DNA of 64,000 bases from NCBI GenBank assembly GCA_035277145.1, contig DATELA010000103.1:1-64000 (forward strand). Direction: 5' to 3'. Of the stretch, positions 1 to 9,056 are shown in pieces. Origin of the DNA: DASRAP01 sp035277145. GTDB taxonomy: Bacteria; Gemmatimonadota; Gemmatimonadetes; Gemmatimonadales; Gemmatimonadaceae. Positions within the stretch are counted from its first letter, which is position 1. Every line of letters begins with the position of its first letter. A program made the position numbers and the translations under genes. The notes below the pieces were generated by a model. The model was not told the DNA's origin, did no database searches, and saw only the letters and a list, made by a program, of their open reading frames with translations.

Positions 1-1285
1 GCCCCGTTGTCTTTGACGTGTAGTCGAAGCCGCCAGACGTCAACTCGCGGCCGCGCGCGAAGCTGCCGCGCTCAGATAGTCGCGACGCGGAGAATCCCAG
101 GCGTCCAAATGGCTGCGCGCGCCAGTACCCCGCACCGACCAGTTCACCCTGTGCATCACGGCCGATCGCGGGTCGCGCCGCGATGGACCGAAAGTCCCAC
201 ATGTCCGTCGAGAATCGCGCGGACGCGCCTTCTCCCGCGAGACTCACGCCCGTGAGCGGACTCAGTTCCAGGCCGGTCGTGCCGGCAGTGACGTCCCAGC
301 GGCGGCCGTACAGCGACGCCGAAATCGGCGCACTCATGGCGCCAACCGCTCCTAATCCTTGCATCGTCAGACCATCACCGGTGACGTCCGTGCTCACCTG
401 CGCGCGCAGAAACGCGTTCGCTGATACCGGGCCATCAATCGCCGCGCTCGTAAACGTTGTTTGGCCGCGCGACGTCGACGCACTCGCAATCGTTGACCGC
501 ACGACGAGGCCGGAAATCTCTCCCGCGCGCCCGGTGATGCCGAGCGCTGTGAACACAGTTGCCGCCGGATCGGATTGCGTTGGACGGCGCAGTGTGATCG
601 TCAGCGGGTGATCGCCCACGTTCGCCGTCGGCGGAACGCTGAGATGCACGATCAGCGGAAGCGGACGGCGGGCATCGATCACGATGAGCGACGCACGTGT
701 GAGCCGCGCACTCCACCCGAGCGGACCAATGACATCGACCTGCAGTGTGTCGACCGCGTTGCCCGCATTGAACAGGCGATACGCGAGTTCGACGCGATCG
801 CCGTTGCGCAGGCCGCGCATTTCGCTCGGTCCAGTAAGCATGACGTCGCGCACGGCGGTCACCTTGATCACCACGGGCACCACGTACTCGCGGCCGTCGG
901 CCGCGCGAAACAGCACGGCCGCGGCGTCGATCGATCCCGCGTCAGCACCAGCCGGAACGCGCATGGTGAGAACGAGCGGCCGCGGCACGCCCTGTGTCGT
1001 GGCCTGGCCGTGGAGCCGGCCAAGAACTTCGACGTCGCCCGTCTCGTGCACGTCGAACGACACGTTCTCGGCGTCGCGCAATTCTGCCGGGACCGGGATA
1101 ACGACGGTGACGAGCCCGCGCGGAACGGCTTCGGCAACAAGCGCCACGGTCCGCGGCGCCGACTTCAAATCGGTTGCGGGCACCGTCGACCGCGATGACG
1201 AGGCAGCGTCGCGCTGCGCGTGTGTGATGGCAGGCACCGCCAGCGCGACGATCGTCGCAAGCGTGCGCACGGCGAGCATGCTCAT
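1..1285 (-). CDS. Large secreted Ig-like plus beta-barrel protein, usher-like (partial)
   Basis: The gene starts at ATG 1285 and runs off the left edge, so only about 428 N-terminal residues are visible. They open with a signal peptide (cleavage near AITHAQ, about residue 23). Two Ig-like beta domains follow; the second (about residues 150-240) looks like a NEW3-type domain. From about residue 250 the sequence turns into alternating polar and aromatic short strands (e.g. RLGFSASRLSERGSF), as in outer-membrane beta barrels. The start overlaps the upstream stop as ATGA, so it is translated with a PapD-like chaperone and two small beta-rich secreted proteins. From that setting I infer a role like a fimbrial usher, but I see no recognisable FimD motif. 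A surface-anchored adhesin is the alternative. Confidence 0.6.
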   Translation of the reverse strand, partial: MSMLAVRTLATIVALAVPAITHAQRDAASSSRSTVPATDLKSAPRTVALVAEAVPRGLVTVVIPVPAELRDAENVSFDVHETGDVEVLGRLHGQATTQGVPRPLVLTMRVPAGADAGSIDAAAVLFRAADGREYVVPVVIKVTAVRDVMLTGPSEMRGLRNGDRVELAYRLFNAGNAVDTLQVDVIGPLGWSARLTRASLIVIDARRPLPLIVHLSVPPTANVGDHPLTITLRRPTQSDPAATVFTALGITGRAGEISGLVVRSTIASASTSRGQTTFTSAAIDGPVSANAFLRAQVSTDVTGDGLTMQGLGAVGAMSAPISASLYGRRWDVTAGTTGLELSPLTGVSLAGEGASARFSTDMWDFRSIAARPAIGRDAQGELVGAGYWRAQPFGRLGFSASRLSERGSFARGRELTSGGFDYTSKTTG

Positions 1286-1779
1286 GGCGCCGTCACCGTG
1301 AGCTGAAAGCGAATGCGCCAGCGTGTCATCGCCGCCGGCGGATTCGATGTCCAGTTCAGGAGATAGCGCCATACCAACGAATTGCCCCAGGGATCGTTCG
1401 TCCCGCCGTACGTCATACTTCGAGTTTCGACATCAACGGGCGACGTTGTGAGGGTATTCCAGGTGGCGAGATCCGCACGCCGCCATTGCAGCCCGCTCAC
1501 GGGGAGCGCGCCCGCGTTGGGACACGAGCCTGCGTCACACAGCACGGCGACTGTCGCTGTGCGATTCACAAAGAGCAGGGACAACGTGGTGGCATTGACG
1601 GAGAACGACGTCGTTCCCAGCGAAACGAAGCCTGCTTCGAAATCCGCACCAGTCGTCGTCAAAACCTGCAGCGGAAAACCCGACAGCGAGATGCGCGTGT
1701 TCTGCCGCGCGCTCGCGTCGACCGGCGTTAGCGCGAAAGCCCACAGCACGGCGACGAACGCCGCCCGCCGCACGCTCAT
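1282..1779 (-). CDS. Small secreted beta-rich protein, possible pilus subunit
   Basis: 165 residues with a signal peptide (about residues 1-25, ending near DASARQ). The mature part is beta-rich, holds two cysteines (LCDAGSC) and ends in an alternating strand, RIRFQLTVTAP. That ending resembles the C-terminal strand of the other small secreted protein in this cluster. Both ends overlap neighbours by the ATGA arrangement, so it is translationally coupled to the chaperone upstream and the large barrel protein downstream. I do not recognise a family. Size, export and position suggest a subunit or tip protein handled by the chaperone. Confidence 0.65.
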   Translation of the reverse strand: MSVRRAAFVAVLWAFALTPVDASARQNTRISLSGFPLQVLTTTGADFEAGFVSLGTTSFSVNATTLSLLFVNRTATVAVLCDAGSCPNAGALPVSGLQWRRADLATWNTLTTSPVDVETRSMTYGGTNDPWGNSLVWRYLLNWTSNPPAAMTRWRIRFQLTVTAP

Positions 1780-2630
1780 TGCCCGACGGTGAACTCTATC
1801 TGCGCAGCCGCGATTTCGTCGCCATCGTAGTCCAGCAAAACGATCGCGACGTAGTCCCCGCGAGGAAGCTCTGGCATCGGAATCCTCACAAGTCGAAGCG
1901 CGCCCGGCGTCATCGCCGATTCGGGCCCAGTCACCGTCTGTAAGAGACGGTTGTCTGTGCTGCGGATTTCCATCTTGCTTGCGACACGCAAATGCGCCGT
2001 GCCCGTGTTGCGGAACTTCACCACGGCCTCGCGCACGCGAACAGAATCGCGCACGGCGGTGCTCGGCGCACGCGGCCGCCACACGTTGTCGACCGTGCCG
2101 CCTTCGACCTTCCCTGCGCGCACAGCGTCGGGACGATGCACGTACACTTTCACACCTGTTCGCACTTCGATCGTGACGAACGAACCCTGCCGGTCGGGCT
2201 GCGCCGGCGGAGGCGCTACCGTCTCGATAAACACGATTGCCCAACACCCGGTGTCCGCGGGCGCGGGGGCGTAGTTGATGCGAATCTGCTCCGTGGCGCC
2301 CGGCGCAATCTGAAGCGTCGTTGGAAACGCGCGCAGCCGCGCGCCACACGACGACGGCAACGAGTCGTAGTCCACGAATGTGTTGTTGCCGGCCGAGTCG
2401 CGAATCCAGTCACCGAGGGAAATGCGCACTTGCTGCGCACGCCTCTCCTCGTTGCGGACCGGAATTACTTGCACCATCGGTGCGCGCAGCGCCGCAAGGC
2501 GCATGTGCACCTCGAGATCGTCCACGGTGACCTGCGCGCCAACGCGCCGCACCATCGTGGCGCTCATGGTAGCAGCCACGAGGGCGAGCGCGATTACTCG
2601 CGCTCGCCCTCGCCAGGGACTGACAGTCAT
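1776..2630 (-). CDS. PapD-like periplasmic pilus chaperone
   Basis: 284 residues from ATG 2630; an in-frame GTG at 2654 would add eight. After an N-terminal signal sequence (to about VGAQ, residue 33) come two Ig-like domains. The first has features seen in PapD-type chaperones: a strand with RISLGDWIRDS, then a conserved LQIAPGATEQIRI segment and an ADTGCWAIVFIE strand. Two cysteines (SSCG and TGCW) could form a disulfide. Such chaperones bind and cap beta-strand-donor subunits in the periplasm. The gene sits between two small secreted beta-rich proteins and ends 4 bp inside the next gene. The family call is moderately sure; the assignment to a particular fimbrial class is not possible here. 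Confidence 0.7.
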   Translation of the reverse strand: MTVSPWRGRARVIALALVAATMSATMVRRVGAQVTVDDLEVHMRLAALRAPMVQVIPVRNEERRAQQVRISLGDWIRDSAGNNTFVDYDSLPSSCGARLRAFPTTLQIAPGATEQIRINYAPAPADTGCWAIVFIETVAPPPAQPDRQGSFVTIEVRTGVKVYVHRPDAVRAGKVEGGTVDNVWRPRAPSTAVRDSVRVREAVVKFRNTGTAHLRVASKMEIRSTDNRLLQTVTGPESAMTPGALRLVRIPMPELPRGDYVAIVLLDYDGDEIAAAQIEFTVGQ

Positions 2631-2679
2631 TTGTTGCTTCACGACATACCCCACGTGTTTCTAGGAAAGACGACCGGAC

Positions 2680-3225
2680 TCAGCTCGCCGTCAGCGTGAG
2701 GGTCAACGCGAGCGTGTACGTACCAGGACGGTTCTTCACGCTCGTATAGTCGTTCGGGAAGTTCGTCTGCAGGCAGACCGACGCCGTGGCGCCGTTGGTC
2801 AGTGCACCGCTGGCGATCGTTTGACCCGCACCAGAGAGCGCGGTAAAAGCACCCGCACAGTTGGCTTGGAACAGCAGGTCCGCGCGAACGCGGTCACCGC
2901 CCGACGCGCCAGCTGCCGGGGTGTAAGTCCAGTTCGTCGCCGCCGAGCTGATCGCAATGCTCCACGCGTGATTCGCGCGCACCGAGATACCGCTAACGGT
3001 CGTGACGATGTCCTGATTGTTGAGCGAGTCGGTCGTGAAATCAGGTGTCGCGAGCGTCACCGTGCTCGCCGTCGTCGCCAGCCGAACGACCTTGGGGATC
3101 GTCAGCGACGCGGTCGGCGTCAGACTGCACGTATTGATGCCGACGCACACCGACTGCGCTTCAGAGAGCGCAGGCACTGCGACTGCCACTGCCGCCACCG
3201 CGGCCAAAACAAACCGACGAAACAT
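2680..3225 (-). CDS. Secreted SCPU/fimbrin-like structural subunit
   Basis: 181 residues. ATG 3225 is chosen because a strong ribosome binding site (AGGAGGA) lies 5-11 bases upstream; the longer open frame to 3327 has no such support. A signal peptide ends near SEAQS. The mature protein is Thr/Ser/Ala-rich and beta-stranded, with four cysteines (CVGINTC near the N-terminus, then NCAG and SVCLQ). It ends in PGTYTLALTLTLTAS, which resembles the closing strand of spore-coat-U-type pilus subunits (known to pair with PapD chaperones). As the first and best-translated gene of the cluster it is the likely major subunit. Assignment rests on architecture and context, not on a diagnostic motif. Confidence 0.65.
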   Translation of the reverse strand: MFRRFVLAAVAAVAVAVPALSEAQSVCVGINTCSLTPTASLTIPKVVRLATTASTVTLATPDFTTDSLNNQDIVTTVSGISVRANHAWSIAISSAATNWTYTPAAGASGGDRVRADLLFQANCAGAFTALSGAGQTIASGALTNGATASVCLQTNFPNDYTSVKNRPGTYTLALTLTLTAS

Positions 3226-3659
3226 CGTACTCCTCCTGGAAGTGAAGGGCCTGGCGTCATCGCCTGGCGCTCTTGCTTTCAATTGCCGTGCGCCGGTCAC
3301 TGGACGAAACAAGCATGCCACCGGCACAATGCTGGTCAGTGTACGATTTCTAGACGTTTTGGCGCTTTTTAGGCCGATGAAAGCAGTGATTTAGGATCAC
3401 TATGCTCTCTGTATATCATGTAACAACATACTGTTAAGCGCGAGATTGGCTGGTTTCGCCCTGCGGACGCTTGTGCGCGGCTAGTGTATGGATTATTGAC
3501 GATTGCGGATCGAAATCGCCTTCCGCGTCATCGATTGACCGAAAACGAGTGACCCTGCTACCCATCCGCGGCGTTACATGCGTGGCCCGACCGTCACAGA
3601 GTGGACCAACGTCACTTTTTTCGGGTGCGCTGCGCCGCACAAGACTGCCGCACGTTGCG
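3226..3659. other. Intergenic region upstream of the pilus-like cluster
   Basis: 434 bases without a credible gene. The 68-residue minus-strand frame at 3434-3640 has no family resemblance and overlaps nothing coherent. About 3340-3440 is clearly more AT-rich than its surroundings and holds a candidate promoter for the minus-strand cluster: -35 TTGTTA (3421-3426) and -10 CATAGT (3399-3404), spacer 16. This would give a leader of roughly 165 bases before the first gene. I see no convincing terminator for the hydrolase gene ending at 3660. Confidence 0.4.
3385..3401. promoter_or_regulatory. Inverted repeat, candidate operator
   Basis: Perfect 6-bp inverted repeat AGTGAT-ttagg-ATCACT. It overlaps the candidate -10 element (3399-3404) and the predicted transcription start of the minus-strand secretion cluster, which is where a repressor would bind. 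No regulator gene is adjacent, so its partner is unknown. Confidence 0.4.
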
Positions 3660-4568
3660 CTAGGCGTGTTGCGAAATTGGCCCGACCCGCGCGTCGAGCC
3701 ACGACGCGATCAGCGCGGCCAGCTCGTCGTGCCCCCGATCGGCGCCGAGAACGTGGCCAGCGTTTTCGCGCCAAATGATGGTTTTGTCGACGGCGCGCAT
3801 AGCCGCGAACGTGCCGCTCGCCGATTTCGATGGAATGCGATAGTCGCCCCGGGAGTGCACGACCAGCGTGGGCACGGTCACTTCCGGCAGCACGCGGCGC
3901 GCGGCATCGACGACGCGCCGCAACTCCGCGACCAGCCGCGGCGTGAACACTCCCCGGCCGAGACTCTCCGCGCGCGCCTCCTCGTCGTACAACGCCCGCT
4001 CGCCGTTCGAGACAAAGATCGGCAAGAGCAGTTGTCCCAACCACCAGAACGTCGAAGCCCATCGCGGAACACGTCCCATAGCCAGATAGGGCGCGAGCAA
4101 CACGAGCGCCCTCGGAGGATGTTCTGCTGCGAGCATCACGCTCAGTGCGCCACCCATCGACTGTCCGCATAGCACGGCGTTGGGAACGCGCGCGCGAAAC
4201 GCGTCCCATTCTGATCTGGCGTGCGCAATCCACGCTTTCGCCGTGCCTGAGCGCTCGAGTGCGTCGTCAGCGCGACCATGACCGGGCAACAGTGGCGCCG
4301 AGACGGTCCAGCCGCGCGCGTGCAGCGCGCGCGCAATCGGGGCAACAGACTGCGGTGTGTCGTTAAAGCCATGCAACAGGAGTATTCCGCGATCCGATTG
4401 CGCAGAGAGAGAAATCGCTTCTGCGCCCATCACGACGCCCGACGCGTTGGTCTCGCGATGCCGCGCGCGATCGAGCGCAGCGGCAGCGCGCTGAAAACTC
4501 CACGCGCGCGAAACCCCCACGATGATCGCCGCGCTCAGAATCGCGATCGAGGCCGCCGCAATACTCAC
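3660..4568 (-). CDS. Membrane-anchored alpha/beta hydrolase
   Basis: 302 residues. One N-terminal membrane segment or uncleaved signal (residues 4-22) is followed by an alpha/beta-hydrolase fold of the carboxylesterase / monoacylglycerol-lipase type. Visible elements are the oxyanion motif HGFNDT (66-71), the nucleophile elbow GQSMGG with Ser137, Asp242 in the SRGDYRIP segment and His272 in AGHVLG. All three triad residues are present, so it should be active, probably on short-chain or lipid esters on the periplasmic face. It follows the moeB-like gene on the same strand with a 6-base gap and may share its transcript. Substrate is unknown. Confidence 0.8.
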   Translation of the reverse strand: MSIAAASIAILSAAIIVGVSRAWSFQRAAAALDRARHRETNASGVVMGAEAISLSAQSDRGILLLHGFNDTPQSVAPIARALHARGWTVSAPLLPGHGRADDALERSGTAKAWIAHARSEWDAFRARVPNAVLCGQSMGGALSVMLAAEHPPRALVLLAPYLAMGRVPRWASTFWWLGQLLLPIFVSNGERALYDEEARAESLGRGVFTPRLVAELRRVVDAARRVLPEVTVPTLVVHSRGDYRIPSKSASGTFAAMRAVDKTIIWRENAGHVLGADRGHDELAALIASWLDARVGPISQHA

Positions 4569-4574
4569 GATGGT

Positions 4575-5705
4575 CTAGTAGCGCGGAACTGAAGGGTCGA
4601 CTTCCTGGCTCCACGCTTCGATACCGCCGCGCAGGTGTGAGATCCGCGCGTACCCTCGGTCGATCAGCGCGCCCGCCCAGCGTTCACTGCGACTTCCGTG
4701 GTGGCAATACACGATCACGTCGCGATCGCGCGGCAAATCGATCGCGCCGTCAGCGGCAACGAAATCCGAAACAGCCCGCGCGTTCGCGAGACTCGCGATG
4801 GCGATCTCCCACGGTTCGCGCACATCTACAAGCAGCGGTTCGCTCCCCGCAGCGAGACGCTGTGCCAGCGCGCGAGGTTCGATCTCAGGAACGGCGTGCG
4901 CGGTGCGTTGCGCGCGCAGCCCACAAAACTCCTCGTAGTCGATGAGCGTCGTTTGCTCTCTCGTCCCACACACGGGGCACGCCGGATCGCGGCGAACTTC
5001 AATCGTGCGAAAGCGCATGCGTTTGGCGTCGACGAGCAACAGGCGCCCAATCAGTGCGTCGCCCACGCCGACGATCAGCTTGATCGCTTCCGTTGCTTGG
5101 AGTGTTCCGATCAGGCCGGGGAGCACACCGACAACGCCCGCCTCTGCGCACGTCGGCACCAGCCCGGGCGGAGGCGGCTCGCGAAACAAACATCTATAGC
5201 ATGGACCGTCCGGTGTTCCGAACACGGCGACCTGTCCCTCGAAGCGTTCCACACTTCCATACACGTTCGGGACGCGCGCGATCACGCACGCATCGTTCAC
5301 GAGGTAGCGCGTCGGGAAATTGTCGCTCGCGTCGACAACGAGGTCATAGTCCCGAATGACCGTGAGCGCGTTGGTCGAATTGAGCGCGTCACCATACGTC
5401 GTGACCTTCACGTGCGGGTTGACATCACGCAGGCGATCGCGCGCCGATTCCACCTTGGGCCGGCCAATATCCTTTGTCCCATGCAACAGCTGCCGGTGAA
5501 GATTCGATGCGTCGACATCATCGAAGTCCACGATGCCGATCGTCCCGACACCCGCCGCCGCGAGATACAGAGCGGCAGGCGAACCAAGTCCGCCGGCGCC
5601 AACAATCAATGCGCGAGCGCCCCGGAGGCGCTCTTGACCCGCTGCGCCGATGTCCGGCAACACCACCTGGCGCGCGTAGCGCTGAAGCTCTGCAGGCGAC
5701 AACAT
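4575..5705 (-). CDS. moeB: ThiF/MoeB adenylyltransferase fused to rhodanese
   Basis: 376 residues from ATG 5705, where the family N-terminus (LSPAELQRYARQV) begins; the upstream extension is a Cys-rich stretch without resemblance. Residues 1-250 form an E1-like ATP-binding domain with GAGGLGS (36-42), the RQLLH loop, Zn cysteines C169/C172 and C243/C246, and the catalytic Cys186 (PTCAEAG). Residues 278-372 form a rhodanese domain with active Cys334 (CHHGSRS). Such fusions adenylate the C-terminal Gly-Gly of a sulfur-carrier protein (MoaD or ThiS type) and load sulfur onto it, for molybdopterin, thiamine or cysteine synthesis. Which carrier is used cannot be told; none is encoded nearby. Confidence 0.88.
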   Translation of the reverse strand: MLSPAELQRYARQVVLPDIGAAGQERLRGARALIVGAGGLGSPAALYLAAAGVGTIGIVDFDDVDASNLHRQLLHGTKDIGRPKVESARDRLRDVNPHVKVTTYGDALNSTNALTVIRDYDLVVDASDNFPTRYLVNDACVIARVPNVYGSVERFEGQVAVFGTPDGPCYRCLFREPPPPGLVPTCAEAGVVGVLPGLIGTLQATEAIKLIVGVGDALIGRLLLVDAKRMRFRTIEVRRDPACPVCGTREQTTLIDYEEFCGLRAQRTAHAVPEIEPRALAQRLAAGSEPLLVDVREPWEIAIASLANARAVSDFVAADGAIDLPRDRDVIVYCHHGSRSERWAGALIDRGYARISHLRGGIEAWSQEVDPSVPRY

Positions 5706-5752
5706 CCTGAGTAGAAATAACACGCAACACGCGCATTCCCGAGGTCCAATCA

Positions 5753-6901
5753 ATGAGCCACGAACGACATCATTCCGGCGCCTTTTTGTTCGCGCTGCTG
5801 ACGCTCACCGTCGGCACCAGCGCCCAGGCCATCGCACAGACGCGCGCCCGCGCATTGGGTGTCGCACCGGGCGTGTTCGCGCCCGGCGTCAACAACGCCA
5901 TTACAGACGTTGAAGGCGTGCGCGTCGGGCACACGACCATCATCGAGGGAGACTCGGTGCGCACGGGCATCACTGCGATCCTGCCGCACGCGGGCAACGC
6001 CTACCTCGAGCGCGTCCCTGCAGCCGTGTGGGTCGGCAACGGATTCGGAAAGCTGCTCGGCTCGACGCAGGTCAATGAGTTGGGTGAACTCGAGTCGCCA
6101 ATTCTGCTGACGTGCACGCTGTGCGTCTGGCGCGCTGCAGATGCGCTGGTCGAATGGATGTTAGCGGAACCTCGGATGGAGCGCGTGCGCTCACTGAATC
6201 CGCTAGTCGCCGAAACGAACGATGGCCGCTTGAATCCGGCGATTCGGAGTCGGCCAATTACGCCCGCGCACGTGCGCGCCGCGCTCACAGCAGCGGCCGG
6301 CGGTCCCGTTGTCGAAGGAAGCGTCGGCGCAGGCACCGGCACAAGCGCGTTTGGTTGGAAGGGCGGAATCGGCACGAGTTCTCGAAAGCTTCCGTCGCAG
6401 TACGGCGGTCACACGGTCGGCGTGCTCGTACAAACGAATTTCGGTGGCGTGCTCTCGATCGCGGGCGTTCCGGTCGGACGGGCGCTCGGCCGCGACGCGT
6501 ATCGTTCGCCCACCGCTCCAGACAGCGGATCGGTCATCGTCGTCATCGCGACGGACGCACCACTGTCCGATCGCAATTTGCGGCGCCTCGCGAGTCGGGC
6601 GATGATGGGACTAGGGCGCACCGGTTCATCCGCGTCGAACGGAAGCGGCGATTACGTAATCGCGTTCTCAACGGCGCTGAGCGTTCGACGCCAATTCGGC
6701 GCGACGTCGATGACGACAACCGAGCTTGGGAACGAGACCGTGTCGTCGCTGTTCCAGGCGGTCGTTGAAGCAACGGAAGAAGCCGTCTACAACTCGTTGT
6801 TCGCCGCAACAACCGTGACGTCCCGCGGAGGAACCGTCGAAGCGCTACCGATTGCGCGCGTGCGCCCGTTGCTGGAAGCAGCGGGAATTCGCGCGCGATG
6901 A
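5753..6901 (+). CDS. P1 (S58) family self-processing aminopeptidase, DmpA-like
   Basis: 382 residues with a signal peptide (about 1-29, ending SAQAIAQ). The mature protein matches the DmpA / beta-aminopeptidase family: ITDVEGVRVGHTT near the start, GAGTGTSAFGWKGGIGTSS in the middle, then GSVIVVIATDAPL and NGSGDYVIAFST. In this family the precursor cuts itself between Gly and Ser to expose an N-terminal serine nucleophile; here that is most likely Gly259-Ser260. The product would be a periplasmic or secreted aminopeptidase for D-, amide- or beta-amino substrates. It is transcribed away from the moeB-like gene with only 47 bp between the starts. Confidence 0.88.
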   Translation: MSHERHHSGAFLFALLTLTVGTSAQAIAQTRARALGVAPGVFAPGVNNAITDVEGVRVGHTTIIEGDSVRTGITAILPHAGNAYLERVPAAVWVGNGFGKLLGSTQVNELGELESPILLTCTLCVWRAADALVEWMLAEPRMERVRSLNPLVAETNDGRLNPAIRSRPITPAHVRAALTAAAGGPVVEGSVGAGTGTSAFGWKGGIGTSSRKLPSQYGGHTVGVLVQTNFGGVLSIAGVPVGRALGRDAYRSPTAPDSGSVIVVIATDAPLSDRNLRRLASRAMMGLGRTGSSASNGSGDYVIAFSTALSVRRQFGATSMTTTELGNETVSSLFQAVVEATEEAVYNSLFAATTVTSRGGTVEALPIARVRPLLEAAGIRAR

Positions 6902-9031
6902 CTATCGCGCGAGCGCGACGCGGGCTTCGTCGATCTTTGCAGCCGCCGCGCGAAATCGGTCTGCGAGGTCCGCGATCTCTGTGCGGATCAACGAGGTGTC
7001 CCCACGGCGAATCGCCTCATTGATCGAAGGTAGCGGCATCGTCGCGTAACCGTTGTTCTCGTCGGACGCGTAGATCAGGTTGCGATACCACGGTCGCGTG
7101 CGCAAACCCGCGGGACGAGTGAGCGCGCGCTCGACGCCAATGAGCGCCGCGTTGGCGCGGATGCGTGTGTCCTTCGCTAGTGGTTGTGCCAGCGCCGCGT
7201 CGCGCGCATTCGCAAAGCGCGCTGCGTTACGCTCGAATGCATCGATCGCCTCTCGCAACGGCGCGGTTGTAGCGGCACCGCGCATGCCTTCGAGTGAACG
7301 CTCCATTACGGGCAAATAGCGCCGCATTGTCCGCGCAAACTCGACGTAGTCGTACGGCAGGATTTCCGCGTTGGCGATGCGCATCATCAACGCCGTGCCG
7401 ATCCGTGCCGCGGCGGCGTGGTGCACGAAGCCCGGGTCGCCAAAACGCGTCATCCATGAATAGGAATCGTACGCGGAGTGGTAAACACCACCCGGCCCGC
7501 CGAATCCCCAATCGAGATGCGGAATGCCCAAGTGATTGTAGAACCCCGCAAAATCGGACCCGCCACCTGGGTCGCCCATCGGCGGTTCAAGCGAATCGGC
7601 AATCGCGGCTTGTCGCCGCCAGACTCTGTAGACGTTCGCGGTGTCGGCGGGATACTGAATCGTCGACACGATGTCGCGCATCAGCGCGCGCAGCGATGGC
7701 GATCCACCGGCACCAAATCGCGAACCTTGCGCCGCGACGTCCTGGTTCAGATACGCAACTGCACCGCGAGACAACCGCAGCGAATCATCCTCCACGTACT
7801 CGCTCGAGCCAACCAGTCCCCATTCTTCCGCGTCCCACGTCGCGAATACCATCGTCCGACGCGGGCGCCAGCCTTGCTTCATCTGCTCCGCGACGGCGCG
7901 CGCGGCCTCGAGGACACTCACCGTGCCGCTGATGTTGTCAGCGGTACCGGGACCCCAGCTGTCGCGATGCGCACCGATCACGACCATTTCATCCGGGAGT
8001 TCCGTGCCGCGGATGATGCCAAAGGTGTTCCAGACCGGCTTGTAGCCTGCGGACTGCGCATCGGTCTCGACGCGAATCCGCGCCGCGACAGGCCCCGGGC
8101 CGACGTGATAGCGAAAGGCCATCGCTCCCTGCCAAGCTTGCGGGATCGACGCGCCGCGCAAATCGCGCATGAGCTCCGCAGCACTCGCGTGGGAGATTGG
8201 AACGATCGGGATCCGCGGCACGTTCATTTCCGCGGGAGCAAGCCGGCGCGCGTTCGCAGTACTCGGCCACCCGGGTGTGCTCGGATCGCCGGCGCCGTTC
8301 ATGAAACTTCCACGCTGCACGCCATGCGCGGGACGCATTGGCCCGACAGGATACGGATCGCCGACCATGAACCCGTCGTCGATTGGATCGCTGTACACGA
8401 ACAGGCCAATCGCGCCGCGCGCCTCCGCTTCGCGCGCTTTGATACCGCGGAAGGATCGACCGTAGCGCGCGATCACGATCTTGCCGCGCACCGACACACC
8501 CATCGAGTCAAGGACCGCATAGTCCTCGATGAGCCCGTAGTTCACGTAGACCAGCTCCGCAGCGACGTCACCATGCGCGCCGTATCCCGCAATCGCCGGT
8601 ATCTGCGGCCACGCACTCGACGTCGGATCTTCACCAACCGGCCCCTCACTCACTTCGAGCTCCATACCATTGGGCGCGACGCGCCACGCGCGAATGGATG
8701 TCGGGTGCGGCAGCCACACCTGATACTCACGGACTTCTGTTTCGAGACCCATCGCCTGCAGGCGCGCGATTACATAGTCGCGGGTTTGCGCTTGAGCTTC
8801 GGTACCTGCGAGATGCGGCCTGTCTGACAGCGCGCGCGAGTGCGCCGCAGCGCGCGTTGCGTCGGGAATCGCCACAGCGGCGATCTCAGCTGCGCGCTGT
8901 CGCGCGCTCTCCGCAGCGGAGTAACCCGTGAGTCGCTGCGCGCCGGCACGCGGCGCGATGAACAACATTGCCAGCGACGCAACCATTGCTGCGTGCGACG
9001 GACGAACGACGGCGCGTGAATGGACTTTCAT
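6902..9031 (-). CDS. M28 family zinc carboxypeptidase, glutamate carboxypeptidase II-like
   Basis: 709 residues with a signal peptide (to about GAQ, residue 32). The order is PA domain insert (about 140-260), M28 catalytic domain (about 330-540) and a C-terminal transferrin-receptor-like dimerisation domain (about 560-705), as in glutamate carboxypeptidase II. The two-zinc site is complete: His355 and Asp365 (GAHRDSW, GTADN), the catalytic pair Glu402-Glu403 (WDAEEWG), Asp431 (LNQDVA) and His518 (VYHSAYD). Expected activity is release of C-terminal acidic residues from peptides in the periplasm or outside the cell. It converges on the P1 peptidase gene with no spacing. Confidence 0.93.
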   Translation of the reverse strand: MKVHSRAVVRPSHAAMVASLAMLFIAPRAGAQRLTGYSAAESARQRAAEIAAVAIPDATRAAAHSRALSDRPHLAGTEAQAQTRDYVIARLQAMGLETEVREYQVWLPHPTSIRAWRVAPNGMELEVSEGPVGEDPTSSAWPQIPAIAGYGAHGDVAAELVYVNYGLIEDYAVLDSMGVSVRGKIVIARYGRSFRGIKAREAEARGAIGLFVYSDPIDDGFMVGDPYPVGPMRPAHGVQRGSFMNGAGDPSTPGWPSTANARRLAPAEMNVPRIPIVPISHASAAELMRDLRGASIPQAWQGAMAFRYHVGPGPVAARIRVETDAQSAGYKPVWNTFGIIRGTELPDEMVVIGAHRDSWGPGTADNISGTVSVLEAARAVAEQMKQGWRPRRTMVFATWDAEEWGLVGSSEYVEDDSLRLSRGAVAYLNQDVAAQGSRFGAGGSPSLRALMRDIVSTIQYPADTANVYRVWRRQAAIADSLEPPMGDPGGGSDFAGFYNHLGIPHLDWGFGGPGGVYHSAYDSYSWMTRFGDPGFVHHAAAARIGTALMMRIANAEILPYDYVEFARTMRRYLPVMERSLEGMRGAATTAPLREAIDAFERNAARFANARDAALAQPLAKDTRIRANAALIGVERALTRPAGLRTRPWYRNLIYASDENNGYATMPLPSINEAIRRGDTSLIRTEIADLADRFRAAAAKIDEARVALAR

Positions 9032-9056
9032 GTGGTACGCTCAAGCTGTCGTGTGT

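Noticed and set aside
1..1301. Several long plus-strand frames at the left edge
   Set aside because: The minus frame gives a continuous exported protein with signal peptide coupled to its neighbours; the plus frames are Arg/Ser-rich shadows.
3434..3640. 68-codon minus-strand frame
   Set aside because: No start signal, no family resemblance and composition like shadow frames.
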